Part shown: piece by piece, positions 16,144 through 25,431 of the stretch
How positions within the stretch are numbered: position 1 is the first letter of the stretch
Layout: every line of letters starts with the position of its first letter
From: Aestuariivirga litoralis
Lineage (GTDB): Bacteria; Pseudomonadota; Alphaproteobacteria; Rhizobiales; Aestuariivirgaceae
Reading direction: 5' to 3'
Assembly: GCF_003234965.1 (NCBI RefSeq)
Contig: NZ_QKVK01000016.1
Coordinates: 1 to 39,165 of the forward strand
DNA: 39,165 nucleotides
Notes under the pieces: model-generated
Seen by the model: only the letters and a program-made list of their open reading frames with translations
Databases searched by the model: none
Told to the model about the DNA's origin: nothing
Translations under genes and position numbers: made by a program

Positions 16144-17169
16144 TCAGGCTGCTTTTTTCTGTTGTGCGAAGTGCGGCATCACCTCTTCGGCGAAGCGGCT
16201 CATCATGTCGAGCGTCATCTGCTCGTCCTGGCCGAAGTTGGAGGTGGTCAGCACCTCGTCGATGCCGAGTTCGGAATAGACCTCGATGCGTTCGATCATT
16301 TCGTCCTTGCCGCAGAGCAGGAGGTTGGAGGCGAGCTCCTCGACGCTCTGGGCGCGCGGCAGCGGGCGGATGATGCCCCTGTCAACGATGCCCGCGCCGC
16401 CGAAGACGTTGTCGAAGCTCTGGTAATAGGTCCAGGCCTTCTCGGCGATCAGGCGCTTCTGGGCGTCGTTCTCGACAAGGAACATGCCACGCTGCAGCGA
16501 CAGGCGCGTGTCGAGCGGGCGTCCCGCCGCGGCCTTGCCGCGGGTGAAGGCGGTGACCTGGTCGATCAATTGCTGGTGGCTGCCCCCCAAGGGCGTGGTC
16601 TGCACGTGGTAGCCGGACTTCGCCGCCGCCTCGATGCCGGCGGGGTTCATCACCGCCACCATCAGCGGGATCGGGTCTTCCGGGCGCGGCATGATGGTGA
16701 GCGGCTCGAAGGAATAGCGCTCCGAGTTCCACGACACTTCCTCCTGCGTCAGCAGCGCCTCGAGCAGCTTCAGGTCTTCCTCGAACTGCGGCTTGGTCTG
16801 CTCGATGGGCACATCGAAACGCTGCGTCTCGAAGCCGAAGGCACCCTTGCCGACGCCGAGCATCAGCCGCCCGTCGCACAGCGCCTGGGCCTGCACCACT
16901 TCGCCCGCGAAAATGCGCATGTCGCGGATCGGCAACTGGCAGACCGAGGTGACGAGCTTGATGCGCCGCGTATGGGCCGCGACCTTCACCGCCATCTGCA
17001 GCGGGGCGGGGATCAGCAGGATGTTGATCAGGTGATGCTCGGGGATGCCTACACCGCGATAGCCCAGCGCCTCGGCATGCACGGCCTGCGCCACCACGTT
17101 CTTGTACAGGCGCTTGCCGCCCAGTGACGGGTCCAGCATGTGGCTCGACAGGAAGTGGACGAAATCCAT
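16144..17169 (-). CDS. LLM-class flavin-dependent oxidoreductase (luciferase-like)
   Basis: Flavin-dependent monooxygenase of 341 residues with the bacterial luciferase TIM-barrel fold. Family features include AEALGYRGVGIPEHHL, PLQMAVKVAAHTRRIKLVTS, GRLMLGVGKGAFGFE and PIPLMVAVMNPAGIEAAAK. Such enzymes use reduced FMN or F420 and oxygen to oxidise aldehydes, ketones, alkanes or sulfonates; the cofactor and substrate cannot be read from the sequence. ATG 17169 has GGAGGG upstream. First gene of the operon and divergent from the LysR gene, with paired palindromes in the shared 104-base promoter region. Confidence 0.9.
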   Translation of the reverse strand: MDFVHFLSSHMLDPSLGGKRLYKNVVAQAVHAEALGYRGVGIPEHHLINILLIPAPLQMAVKVAAHTRRIKLVTSVCQLPIRDMRIFAGEVVQAQALCDGRLMLGVGKGAFGFETQRFDVPIEQTKPQFEEDLKLLEALLTQEEVSWNSERYSFEPLTIMPRPEDPIPLMVAVMNPAGIEAAAKSGYHVQTTPLGGSHQQLIDQVTAFTRGKAAAGRPLDTRLSLQRGMFLVENDAQKRLIAEKAWTYYQSFDNVFGGAGIVDRGIIRPLPRAQSVEELASNLLLCGKDEMIERIEVYSELGIDEVLTTSNFGQDEQMTLDMMSRFAEEVMPHFAQQKKAA

Positions 17170-17226
17170 GGGGCAGCCCTCCGGTTGGAACGCAGGAGAG
17201 TGGCAGAGGGTCTTGGCGTTGAAAAT

Positions 17227-17262
17227 CGAAATCTTTTCGGCATTATGTTCGAAAGTTTCGAA
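17227..17262. promoter_or_regulatory. Paired LysR-type operator candidates
   Basis: Two related inverted repeats lie between the LLM operon and the lysR-type gene: CGAAA-TCT-TTTCG (17227-17239) and TTCGAAA-G-TTTCGAA (17248-17262). Their centres are 22 bp apart, about two helical turns, which is the layout known for LysR recognition and activation sites. Which protein binds is inferred. Confidence 0.6.
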
Positions 17263-17273
17263 TTGAGCATGGC

Positions 17274-18113
17274 ATGAACCTCGACGAGCTGCGCACCTTC
17301 CTCGCCGTGGTGGAGACCGGGAGCCTGGTCGCTGCCGCGAAGCGGCTGAACGTGACGCCCTCCACCGTCACCGCCCGCATCAACGGGCTGGAGGAGGAGA
17401 TCGGCCAGAAGCTGCTGCACCGCAACAAGTCAGGCGCCGACCTGACGTCCCCCGGATTCAAGTTCCGCCGCTATGCCGAGCTGATGGTGCAGCTGTGGGG
17501 GCAGGCGCGCGCCGAGATATCCCTGCCCCGGGGCTTCGAGGGCGTGTGCAATGTCGGGCTCGACTTCGACCTGTGGGAGGGGCCGGGGCGGCGCTTCCTC
17601 GACCACGTGCGTGCGCATTGCCCTGGCGTGGCGCTGGCCTTCTGGCCGGGCGAGCAGCGCATGATCGACCGCTGGCTGGCGATCGGCCTCGTCGACATCG
17701 CCTTCTGCCATGCCCCGCAGGAGGGCGAGCGCTTTGCCAGCCACGTGCTGTTCGACGACGAGCTGATCCTCGTGTCGCGCGAGGCCATGGCGGCGCCGCT
17801 CATGGATGCGAGCTATGTCTATGTCGACCATGGCGATGAATTCCGCCGCCAGCATGCCGCGGCCTTTCCGGGTGACGTGACCTCGGCGCTGGTCATCGCC
17901 TCATCCGACTGGGCACTGGACCACCTGTTGCGCAATGGCGGCTCGGGATACCTGCCGCGCCGGCACGTGGCGCAGGCGCTGGACACGGGCGCGCTGCACC
18001 GCGTCGGCAATGCGCCGGGCTTCCGTCGCCGCGTCTATGTGGTGGAGAATGCCCAGACCGTCAGGCCATGGGGCTGGTACGCTTCTGCGCTCGCTGCCGC
18101 CGCCAGTCATTGA
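17274..18113 (+). CDS. LysR-family transcriptional regulator
   Basis: Regulator of 279 residues with an N-terminal winged helix-turn-helix (MNLDELRTFLAVVETGSL, AAAKRLNVTPSTVTARINGL) and a LysR substrate-binding domain (CNVGLDFDLWEGPGRRFL, IDRWLAIGLVDIAFCHAP, DDELILVSREAM). It is divergent from the LLM operon and very likely controls it, with the inducer being a pathway metabolite. The 3' end overlaps the convergent DMT transporter gene by 53 bases (18061-18113). Confidence 0.93.
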   Translation: MNLDELRTFLAVVETGSLVAAAKRLNVTPSTVTARINGLEEEIGQKLLHRNKSGADLTSPGFKFRRYAELMVQLWGQARAEISLPRGFEGVCNVGLDFDLWEGPGRRFLDHVRAHCPGVALAFWPGEQRMIDRWLAIGLVDIAFCHAPQEGERFASHVLFDDELILVSREAMAAPLMDASYVYVDHGDEFRRQHAAAFPGDVTSALVIASSDWALDHLLRNGGSGYLPRRHVAQALDTGALHRVGNAPGFRRRVYVVENAQTVRPWGWYASALAAAASH

Positions 18114-18987
18114 GGATGTGCAGGAACAGCGCCGCGAAGACGATGGCGCCGCCGAAGATGGTGCGCGCCACCGGCACCTCGCCATGGATGAGCCACACCC
18201 ACAGGGGCCCCAGCACCGGCTCCAGCGTGCCGACGAGGGCCGCAAGTGCGGCCGGGATGAGCCGCGCGCCGGTGACGAACATGGCAAGCCCCGCCCCGAG
18301 ATTCACCGCGCCGAACAGGAACAGCCAGCCAAGGTCCGGCAGGCTGACGGGCAGCGGCCCCGACAGGAAGAAGGCCGCCACGCAGGCCATGGCGGTGCCG
18401 AGGCAGACCGCCGGCGTCATGCGCACCTCCGGGTGGTGCCGCGTGATGACGATCGCCGCCGAGAACATGATGGTGATGACCAGCGCCAGCCCGTCGCCGA
18501 TGGGCGAGACCTCGCCCGAGAAGGAGGCGGAAACCATGATGGCGACGCCGCCGATCACCGCCGCGATGGCCGCCCAGGTGGCACCGTCGATGCGCTCGCC
18601 GAACACCATCCAGGCCAGGAGGCCGGCAAACAGCGGCGCGGCCGCCTGGGTGAGCAGGATGTTGGCGACCGTGGTGTATTGCAGCGCCACCACGAAGCAG
18701 GACGAGGCGACGCCGAAGCAGATGGCGACGCCGAGGCCCGCGAGCCCCATGTTGCGGAACATCGCCGCGGTGGCCCTGGGCCCGTCACGCCACAGCATGA
18801 AGAGCAGGAGGAAGGTGGCGGCGAAGAGGGCGCGCCAGAAGACGACCGTCCAGCTGTCATCCACATGGATGAAGCGGGCGATGGTGCCGCCGAAGCTCCA
18901 CGTCACCGCCGAGCCTGCGACCAGCAGCACCCCCATGCGGAAATCATGGGCGGGGGAGCGGAGGTGAATCGCGGAAGCGTGGGACAT
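18061..18987 (-). CDS. DMT-superfamily (EamA) transporter
   Basis: Inner-membrane protein of 308 residues with about ten transmembrane segments in two EamA repeats. The first repeat has VTWSFGGTIARF and WRALFAATFLLLF; the second has SFSGEVSPIGDGLALVITIM and LVGTLEPVLGPLWVWLIHGE, the conserved family segment. Known relatives export amino acids, metabolites or nucleotides; the substrate is unknown. The start ATG 18987 has only a weak ribosome-binding site. Tail-to-tail overlap with the LysR gene. Confidence 0.9.
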   Translation of the reverse strand: MSHASAIHLRSPAHDFRMGVLLVAGSAVTWSFGGTIARFIHVDDSWTVVFWRALFAATFLLLFMLWRDGPRATAAMFRNMGLAGLGVAICFGVASSCFVVALQYTTVANILLTQAAAPLFAGLLAWMVFGERIDGATWAAIAAVIGGVAIMVSASFSGEVSPIGDGLALVITIMFSAAIVITRHHPEVRMTPAVCLGTAMACVAAFFLSGPLPVSLPDLGWLFLFGAVNLGAGLAMFVTGARLIPAALAALVGTLEPVLGPLWVWLIHGEVPVARTIFGGAIVFAALFLHILNDWRRQRAQKRTSPMA

Positions 18988-19064
18988 GGCAGAGGGGATT
19001 AGCCCCCTGGGGGCCCCGGCGACAAGCGCCAGCCGGGTGCACCACGGTGGTTCCAGAAACGCAA

Positions 19065-19090
19065 AGGCCCCGGCATCTCTGCCGGGGCCT
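19065..19090 (-). terminator. Intrinsic terminator of the barrel protein gene
   Basis: Perfect 10-bp stem AGGCCCCGGC / GCCGGGGCCT with a 6-base loop, 24 bases after the stop codon on the minus strand, followed on that strand by TTTGCGTTT. Confidence 0.75.
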
Positions 19091-19113
19091 CGCTGTCCGA
19101 AGACGCTGCCAGC

Positions 19114-19842
19114 TTACTGGAAGCGATACTTGACGGTCGCACGCACGGTCGAGAAGGCGTAGTCGACGTCGCCCTTGAAGTTGGCGAGGCCCGGATCGAG
19201 GTCGATCGTGTTGCTCTTGTAGTTGTCGCTGCCGAGGTCGACGTAGAGGTATTCGACGCCGAGGCTCCAGTTGTCGATGCCGTATTCGGCACCCGCACCG
19301 AGGGTCCAGCCCCAGCGGGTATCGTCGGTCGAGCCCTTCCAGACCGCGTCGCCCACGACGAGCTTGCCGTCGGCATTCATGTTGCCGTAGGCCGCGCCGC
19401 CGGTGCCGTAGATCAACAGGTTGTCGACGGCGAAGCCGAGGCGGGCGCGGATCGTGCCGTACCAGTCAGCCTCGAAGTTGGTGGTGGCATAGACGCCGTC
19501 GTCGATGTTCCGCCTGCGGTCGTTGCTGAAGCCGAGATAGTTGAAGTCAGCTTCGGCGCCGAGGACGATCTGGTCCATCTGGTAGTTGTAGCCCAGGATG
19601 CCGCCAGCGGTGAAGGCCGTGTTGTTGCCATCGAGGCTGTTGCTGAGAGCCGGAACGCGCACGCCGTCGATATAGGTGTTCTGGTCGATGCTGGCATTGG
19701 ACCACGCCACGCCGGCATTGGCGCCGAGGTAGAAGCCCGTCCAGTCATAGGTGGCCGGAGCCGTCATGTCGGCGGCATTGGCCGCGGTGGCGATCGACAG
19801 CGCTGCAACCAGCGCGGACCCGGCGAGAAGATACTTCCTCAT
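19114..19842 (-). CDS. Omp25/31-like outer membrane beta-barrel protein
   Basis: Outer membrane protein of 242 residues. The signal peptide is MRKYLLAGSALVAALSIATA followed by ANA and the mature start ADMTAP. The mature protein has the family markers YDWTGFYLGANAGVAW, GGILGYNYQMDQIVLGAEAD and RLGFAVDNLLIYGTGGAAYG, with alternating strands to the C-terminus VRATVKYRFQ. The final residue is Gln rather than the usual Phe, with Phe one before it. Rhizobial members are major surface proteins and structural barrels. AAGGGGAT precedes ATG 19842, and a terminator follows the gene. It stands alone. Confidence 0.9.
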   Translation of the reverse strand: MRKYLLAGSALVAALSIATAANAADMTAPATYDWTGFYLGANAGVAWSNASIDQNTYIDGVRVPALSNSLDGNNTAFTAGGILGYNYQMDQIVLGAEADFNYLGFSNDRRRNIDDGVYATTNFEADWYGTIRARLGFAVDNLLIYGTGGAAYGNMNADGKLVVGDAVWKGSTDDTRWGWTLGAGAEYGIDNWSLGVEYLYVDLGSDNYKSNTIDLDPGLANFKGDVDYAFSTVRATVKYRFQ

Positions 19843-20149
19843 ACTTACATCCCCTTCTTGAACTCACTCAGCCCGAGTTATGCCGGGCTCGATGACAATC
19901 GACTACCACAGCAAGGCAGGGATGGATCATCACAGATCAGCGATCAGGCTGAATGGCGGCGCGCTGTTGCAAACCGGACACAGTCGGGGCCACCGCGATG
20001 CGCGGATCTGGTTCGCCGCTGAAAAGCTTCGTTAACATTGACGGTGTGGCAGTTGTCCGCGGCCGGCTTTCGCAATCTTCACGTGTCGCCAGAACGGCAA
20101 AACCCCGGCCTTTCGGCCGGGGTTTTTCCTGTCGCGTCCCGAGGGAGGC
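19843..20149. other. Intergenic region between the barrel protein gene and glnA
   Basis: No gene is visible. The part next to the barrel gene would be its 5' leader and contains a weak hairpin AGCCCG / CGGGCT (about 19870-19890). The other end holds the bidirectional terminator at 20099-20127. Confidence 0.5.
20099..20127 (-). terminator. Terminator of glnB-glnA, possibly bidirectional
   Basis: Stem AAAACCCCGGCC / GGCCGGGGTTTT with loop TTTC, 23 bases beyond the glnA stop codon. T-runs lie on both sides, and the stronger one is on the plus strand. Confidence 0.8.
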
Positions 20150-21568
20150 TTAGCAGCTGTAGTACATGTCGAACTCGACCGGGTGCGGCGTCATCCGGTA
20201 GCGGTCCTGCTCTTCCTGCTTCAGCTCGAGGTAGCTCTCGATCTGGTCCTTGGAGAACACGCCGCCCTTGAGCAGGAACTCGTGGTCGGCGGCGAGCGAG
20301 TCGATTGCTTCCTGCAGCGAGCCGCAGACGGTGGGAACCTTGGCGAGTTCTGCCGGCGGCAGGTCGTAGAGGTTCTTGTCCATCGCCGGGCCCGGGTGGA
20401 TCTTGTTCACGATGCCGTCGAGGCCCGCCATGATGATCGCCGAGAAGCAGAGATAGGGATTGGCGGTCGGATCGGGGAAGCGGACTTCGACGCGCTTGGC
20501 CTTGGGGTTCGCCGTGAAGGGAATGCGGCAGGAGGCCGAGCGGTTGCGCGAGGAGTAGGCCAGCAGCACCGGGGCTTCATAGCCCGGCACCAGGCGCTTG
20601 TAGGAGTTGGTCGACGGGTTGGTGAAGGCGTTGAGCGCCTTCGCATGCTTGATCACGCCGCCGATGAAGTAGAGGCAGGTTTCCGAGAGGTCGGCATACT
20701 GGTTGCCGGACATCATCGACTTGCCGTCCTTCCAGATCGAGAAGTGGCAGTGCATGCCCGAGCCGTTGTCGCCGAAGATCGGCTTGGGCATGAAGGTCGC
20801 GGTCTTGCCATAGGCGTGGGCCACGTTGTGGATCACGTACTTGTAGATCTGCATGTGGTCGGCGGCAGTGACCAGCGGCTGGAAGCGGGTGCCCAGCTCA
20901 TGCTGCGAGGAGGCGACCTCGTGGTGATGCTTCTCGACGATGAGGCCCATGTCGCCCATGGTGGAGAGCATCTCGGAGCGCATGTCCTGGGCCGAGTCCA
21001 TCGGGTTCACCGGGAAGTAGCCGCCCTTGGTGCGCATGCGGTGGCCCATGTTGCCGGTGTCGTAGTCGCGGTCGGAGTTGGACGGCAGCTCGACCGAATC
21101 CAGCTTGAAGCCGGTGTTGTAGGGCGTGACGGCGAACTTCACGTCGTCGAAGATGAAGAATTCGGCCTCGGGGCCGACGAACACGGTGTCGCCGATGCCG
21201 GTCGACTTGAGATAGGCCTCGGTGCGCTTGGCGATCATGCGCGGGTCACGCGAATAGCCTTCGCCGGTGCCGGGCTCGAGAATGTCGCAGAACACGGCGA
21301 GCGTGGTCTGGGCATAGAAGGGGTCGAGGTGGGCCGACGACGGATCGGGCATCAGCACCATGTCGGACTCGTTGATGGCCTTCCAGCCGGCGATCGAGGA
21401 GCCGTCGAACATCAGGCCCTCGGCCCAGGCGTCCTCGTGCATCTGCGAGACGTCCATGGTGAGGTGCTGCATCTTGCCGCGCGGGTCGGTGAAGCGCAGG
21501 TCGACGTACTTGACGTCCTTGTCCTTGATCAGGGCGAGGACGCCGGACACGTCCAGGGGCTTGCTCAT
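20150..21568 (-). CDS. glnA: Glutamine synthetase type I
   Basis: ATP-dependent synthesis of glutamine from glutamate and ammonia, as a cytosolic dodecamer; the centre of nitrogen assimilation. The 472-residue length fits GS-I. Conserved segments include [18 protein letters not shown] (latch region), [13 protein letters not shown] (metal ligands), [29 protein letters not shown] text ([16 protein letters not shown]), [17 protein letters not shown] and NRSASCRIP. The adenylylation tyrosine is expected in [10 protein letters not shown] near residue 400, so covalent control by GlnE is likely. An AGAGGAAG site precedes ATG 21568. It follows glnB by 42 bases, the classic alphaproteobacterial glnBA operon. 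Confidence 0.98.
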   Translation of the reverse strand: MSKPLDVSGVLALIKDKDVKYVDLRFTDPRGKMQHLTMDVSQMHEDAWAEGLMFDGSSIAGWKAINESDMVLMPDPSSAHLDPFYAQTTLAVFCDILEPGTGEGYSRDPRMIAKRTEAYLKSTGIGDTVFVGPEAEFFIFDDVKFAVTPYNTGFKLDSVELPSNSDRDYDTGNMGHRMRTKGGYFPVNPMDSAQDMRSEMLSTMGDMGLIVEKHHHEVASSQHELGTRFQPLVTAADHMQIYKYVIHNVAHAYGKTATFMPKPIFGDNGSGMHCHFSIWKDGKSMMSGNQYADLSETCLYFIGGVIKHAKALNAFTNPSTNSYKRLVPGYEAPVLLAYSSRNRSASCRIPFTANPKAKRVEVRFPDPTANPYLCFSAIIMAGLDGIVNKIHPGPAMDKNLYDLPPAELAKVPTVCGSLQEAIDSLAADHEFLLKGGVFSKDQIESYLELKQEEQDRYRMTPHPVEFDMYYSC

Positions 21569-21610
21569 GTTATCTTCCTCTAGGCTTGGCTTGGTTTTCT
21601 TGGTCTTGGG

Positions 21611-22021
<411 letters not shown>

Positions 22022-22076
22022 TCAAGGGGTTGGGGTAGTCGCCTGAAATTTGGGCAGGGTAGAGTGGTTAGAATTT

Positions 22077-22090
22077 AGGCAGAAGTGCCT
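22077..22090. promoter_or_regulatory. Palindrome upstream of the glnB promoter, possible activator site
   Basis: Inverted repeat AGGCA-GAAG-TGCCT about 75 bases upstream of the sigma-54 promoter, at a distance usual for an enhancer-type activator site. It does not closely match the enteric NtrC consensus TGCACC-N5-GGTGCA, so the binding protein is a guess. Confidence 0.35.
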
Positions 22091-22124
22091 ATTTTATGAT
22101 CACTGTGCTGGCGTCACCCTGGCT

Positions 22125-22180
22125 AAGGCCGGGGCCCCTGCTTTGGCTGGCCGTCACGCAGGCAGCTGGATCCCGGCCTT
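22125..22180. repeat. Long hairpin element of the CCCGGCCTTCGCC type
   Basis: Outer arms AAGGCCGGG (22125-22133) and CCCGGCCTT (22172-22180), inner arms CCTGC (22137-22141) and GCAGG (22158-22162). It resembles a second class of intergenic palindromes frequent in alphaproteobacteria, but only one copy is in the window. It lies between glnB and the DUF1003 gene. Confidence 0.55.
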
Positions 22181-22232
22181 CGCCGCGATGACGGCCTGAG
22201 GGGGATGACCTCCTCGAAAGCAGGCTGGCACC

Positions 22233-22778
22233 TCACCTATCCCTTTTCAGGCTCGCTATCAGTTCCTGGAGGTCTTTCTGGCGCAATTCGTCGAGTTTTT
22301 CGTGCAGCGCCATGATCTCGATCTCGGCCTTGAGGTTGACCTCGTAGTCGTGGCTGGCCTGAAGCCGGTCCTTCGCCGCCTGGCGGTTCTGCGACATCAT
22401 GATGATGGGCGCCTGGATGGCGGCGATGAGAGACAGGAAGAGGTTTAGCAGGATGAAGGGGTAGGGATCGAAGGGATCGGCTCCCCAGCGGTAGAACAGC
22501 ACGGTGTTGACTGCCATCCAGATCGCGATGGCGAGGCCGAAGAGCATGATGAAAGTCCAAGAGCCGCCGAAGGCCGCGATCCGGTCGGCCATCCTTTCAC
22601 CGAAGCTGCGGTTTTCCTCGAAGCTGGTGCTCCAGTCGCGCGACACGGCCATGCGCTGCGCCACCCTTTCCAGCACGTGGCGCTCGCGCGGCGGCAGGTC
22701 GTCGTAACCGATTTCCAGGATGCGCCTCGCGAGCATCTTCACAGCTTCGGTGGGTGCCTGGGTGGTCGGATGGGTCAT
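22233..22778 (-). CDS. DUF1003 membrane protein
   Basis: Inner-membrane protein of 181 residues and unknown function, a normal length for DUF1003. A cytosolic N-terminal part (ARRILEIGYDDLPPRERHVL) is followed by SFGERMADRIAAFGGSW, two transmembrane helices (TFIMLFGLAIAIWMAVN and PFILLNLFLSLIAAIQAPI) joined by a short loop, and the family hallmark MMSQNRQAAKDR. The C-terminal 40 residues are charged and likely a coiled coil (LHEKLDELRQKDLQELI). The start ATG 22778 has GGAG 8 bases upstream. Confidence 0.88.
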   Translation of the reverse strand: MTHPTTQAPTEAVKMLARRILEIGYDDLPPRERHVLERVAQRMAVSRDWSTSFEENRSFGERMADRIAAFGGSWTFIMLFGLAIAIWMAVNTVLFYRWGADPFDPYPFILLNLFLSLIAAIQAPIIMMSQNRQAAKDRLQASHDYEVNLKAEIEIMALHEKLDELRQKDLQELIASLKRDR

Positions 22779-22892
22779 CACTCGGTCTCCGGTCGCCCCG
22801 ATCAGCGCAGACTCCTCCCCTTTGCCGCGCTGCGCAAGGCGGGCAATTGCCGCTTGGTTCCGCTTGGCCCGGCAATGGTCTAGCCTGCGGCC

Positions 22893-24311
22893 ATGATTCA
22901 CGAACTGCTGACGCCCGAAGAGATGTACCGCGCCGATACGCTGGCGGTAGCGGCCGGCGTGCCATCGCTCAGCCTGATGGAACATGCCGGGCGTGCGGTT
23001 GCCGACGAGATCACCCGCCGCTACGGGGCGCGGCCCACGCTGGTGCTGTGCGGGCCGGGCAACAATGGCGGCGACGGCTTCGTGGTGGCGCGCATCCTCA
23101 GGGCCTGGGGCTGGCCGGTGCGGCTGGCACTGCTCGGCGACAGGGCGCGGCTGAAGGGCGACGCCGCGGCGATGGCGGCGCGCTGGGACGGGCCGGTGGA
23201 GGCGGTGGGCGCCATGGACGGGGCAGGGCTGATCGTCGATGCGCTGTTCGGGGCGGGGCTGTCGAAGGACTTCCCCGCGGAACTGGCGGCGGCGATCAAT
23301 GGCGCGGGCTGCCCGGTGGTGGCGGTGGACGTGCCCTCCGGCCTCGACGGGCGGACCGGCCAGCCGCGCGGCGCCTGTGTGAAGGCCGACGTGACCATCA
23401 CCTTCTTCCGCCGGAAGCCCGGCCATGTGCTGCTGCCGGGCCGGGAACTCTGCGGCGCGGTGGTGCTGGCGGACATCGGCATTCCTGATTCAGTCTTGCA
23501 GGAGATTCGCCCAAGGGATTCCATCAATTGCGGAATCCGGCCTCCGCAGCCGGCGGTGGCTGGCCACAAATATGGCCGCGGCCATGCCGTCGTGGTGTCC
23601 GGCGGGCCGCTGAGCACCGGCGCCGCGCGGCTGGCGGCGGAGGCGGCCCTCAGGGCCGGGGCGGGGCTGGTTACGCTTTCGGGCGGGCGCGAGGCGCTGC
23701 TGGTGCAGGCGTCACATGTCACGGCCATCATGTTGTCAGACCTCGATCTTTCGGCCCTGCTGGCCGACCGGCGCAAGAACGCGGTGTGCATTGGCCCGGC
23801 GGCGGGGGTGGGGGTCGACACCCGCGACCGGGTTGAAACCGTGCTGATGAGCGGGGCGGCGGCGGTGCTGGATGCCGACGCGCTGTCGTCCTTCGCGGCG
23901 GAGAGCGAGCGGCTGTTCCGGCTCATCGACATGGTGCCGGGGCGGCCCGTGGTGATGACCCCGCATGCTGGCGAATTTGACCGTGTTTTCAAAGGATTAA
24001 GTGAAGCAGGTGAATCAAAAATTGAACTGGCGCGGCAGGCCGCCGAAGGCTCCGGTGCGGTGGTGGTGCTGAAGGGGGCGGATACGGTGATCGCCGCACC
24101 CGATGGCCGGGCCCGGGTCAACGTCAATGCGCCGCCATCGCTGGCGACGGCGGGTTCGGGCGATGTGCTTGCGGGGATCGTGACGGGGCTGCTGGCGCAG
24201 GGCATGCCCGGCTTCGAGGCGGCCTGTGCGGCGGTGTGGCTGCATGGGGATGCCGCCAGCCGGCACGGGCCGCGCGGGCTGACGGCCGAGACGCTGATCG
24301 ACTGCCTATGA
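22893..24311 (+). CDS. nnr: Bifunctional NAD(P)H-hydrate epimerase / ADP-dependent NAD(P)H-hydrate dehydratase
   Basis: Repairs damaged (hydrated) NADH and NADPH. The first 210 residues are the YjeF N-terminal epimerase domain with [16 protein letters not shown] and [14 protein letters not shown]; the second part is the ribokinase-like dehydratase with [37 protein letters not shown] and [16 protein letters not shown], where the Asp of GSGD is catalytic. At 472 residues it is complete. It overlaps the following transporter gene by ATGA. It starts 114 bases from the divergent DUF1003 gene, with no clear ribosome-binding site. Confidence 0.95.
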   Translation: MIHELLTPEEMYRADTLAVAAGVPSLSLMEHAGRAVADEITRRYGARPTLVLCGPGNNGGDGFVVARILRAWGWPVRLALLGDRARLKGDAAAMAARWDGPVEAVGAMDGAGLIVDALFGAGLSKDFPAELAAAINGAGCPVVAVDVPSGLDGRTGQPRGACVKADVTITFFRRKPGHVLLPGRELCGAVVLADIGIPDSVLQEIRPRDSINCGIRPPQPAVAGHKYGRGHAVVVSGGPLSTGAARLAAEAALRAGAGLVTLSGGREALLVQASHVTAIMLSDLDLSALLADRRKNAVCIGPAAGVGVDTRDRVETVLMSGAAAVLDADALSSFAAESERLFRLIDMVPGRPVVMTPHAGEFDRVFKGLSEAGESKIELARQAAEGSGAVVVLKGADTVIAAPDGRARVNVNAPPSLATAGSGDVLAGIVTGLLAQGMPGFEAACAAVWLHGDAASRHGPRGLTAETLIDCL

Positions 24312-25192
24312 ACCGTCCGCTCGTCCTGCTGCTCATCACCGGGCTGGCCTTCGGCTGCAATTTTCCGCTGGGCAAGCTCGCCGTGGCGGCAGGGGTGAAC
24401 CCGGCGCTGTGGGCGGCGGTCATCTGCCTTGGCGCCGGGCTGGCGGTGGGGGTGGCGGCCCGGCTGTTCGAGGCCTCCGACGGGGCGGTTCCGGGGCTCT
24501 ACCGCTATGCGGCGATTTCCTCCGTCCTGTCCAACGTTATTCCGCTGGCGCTGACCTTCGCGGCGATTCCCCATATCGGCAGCGGGCTGGCGGCCATCCT
24601 GGTGGCCACCTCGCCGGTGACGACGGCGATCCTGTCCATGGCCTTCCGGGTGAGGCCGCCGGGCCCGCTGGGCCTCGCCGGCATTGCCCTCGGGCTCGCC
24701 GGGGCGGTGACCATCATCATCGCCCGCCATGCCGGCTTCGCGGGCGGCGAGGCACGCTGGCTGCTGCTGGCGGCCCTGATCCCGGTGTTCCTCGGTGCCG
24801 GCAATGTCTACCGCACGGTGGGCTGGCCGCGCGGGGCAGGGCCGATGCGGCTGGGGGCGACGATCAACCTCGCCGCCGTGCTGCCGCTGCTGGCGCTGGC
24901 GTGGCTGGTGGGCGGGCTGAACCTCGCGCCGCTCGCCGCCATCCCCGGCATCGTTGCGGGGCAGCTTGCCGCCTCGACCATCATGTATCTCACCTTCTTC
25001 CGCCTGCAGGCGGTGGGCGGGCCCACCTACCTCTCGCAGATCGGCTATGTGGCGGCGGCGGTGGGGGTCGGCGTGGGGGTCAGCTTGCTGGGCGAGCGCT
25101 ACCCGCCGATGGTCTGGGCGGGAATCGCCGTGGTGGCGCTGGGGATCGGGCTCACCACGCTGGCGCAGGCGCGCGCCGCCCGGCGGGCCTGA
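24308..25192 (+). CDS. DMT-superfamily (EamA) transporter
   Basis: Inner-membrane protein of 294 residues with about ten hydrophobic segments ([69 protein letters not shown]). Both EamA halves are visible. Start ATG 24308 overlaps the TGA of nnr by four bases, which decides the start even though the frame is open further upstream, and implies translational coupling. The substrate is unknown, and a link to cofactor repair is not implied by the family. It ends 94 bases before tRNA-Leu. Confidence 0.9.
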   Translation: MNRPLVLLLITGLAFGCNFPLGKLAVAAGVNPALWAAVICLGAGLAVGVAARLFEASDGAVPGLYRYAAISSVLSNVIPLALTFAAIPHIGSGLAAILVATSPVTTAILSMAFRVRPPGPLGLAGIALGLAGAVTIIIARHAGFAGGEARWLLLAALIPVFLGAGNVYRTVGWPRGAGPMRLGATINLAAVLPLLALAWLVGGLNLAPLAAIPGIVAGQLAASTIMYLTFFRLQAVGGPTYLSQIGYVAAAVGVGVGVSLLGERYPPMVWAGIAVVALGIGLTTLAQARAARRA

Positions 25193-25220
25193 ACGGCCCA
25201 ACTGCGGGCGCTTTCTTCAC

Positions 25221-25249
25221 TGGCATACCGAAAACCCCTCTGCTATAGA
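25221..25249 (+). promoter_or_regulatory. Probable promoter of tRNA-Leu
   Basis: TATAGA (25244-25249) with TGGCAT 17 bases upstream, about 38 bases before the tRNA 5' end. The -10 is good and the -35 poor. Confidence 0.35.
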
Positions 25250-25286
25250 CCGCGCCCATTGCAACGGCCCGGGCTTTCGCTCGTGC

Positions 25287-25371
25287 GCGGGCGTGGTGAA
25301 ATTGGCAGACACGCAGGATTTAGGTTCCTGTGGGGAAACCCGTGGGGGTTCAAGTCCCTCCGCCCGCACCA
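25287..25371 (+). tRNA. tRNA-Leu (anticodon UAG)
   Basis: Acceptor arms GCGGGCG / CGCCCGC with discriminator A and an encoded CCA. The anticodon stem CAGGA / TCCTG encloses the loop TTTAGGT, giving UAG, which reads CUA. The long variable arm of a class II tRNA (TGGGGAAACCCGTG region) and the GTTCAAGTC T-loop are present. Confidence 0.96.
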
Positions 25372-25431
25372 TGCACGAGCCCGAATGCCCAGGCGCCACA
25401 GGCCCATAGACTCTAGACGGAAGCAGGAACG

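Noticed and set aside
20038-20127. Small RNA ending at the bidirectional terminator on the plus strand
   Set aside because: TTGACG at 20038 has no matching -10 at a usable distance, and the hairpin is explained as the glnA terminator.
23021-25201. A 726-codon open frame on the minus strand
   Set aside because: It lies antisense to nnr and the EamA gene, has low-complexity Ala/Pro/Ser/Arg composition and no family motifs; it is a GC-driven shadow.
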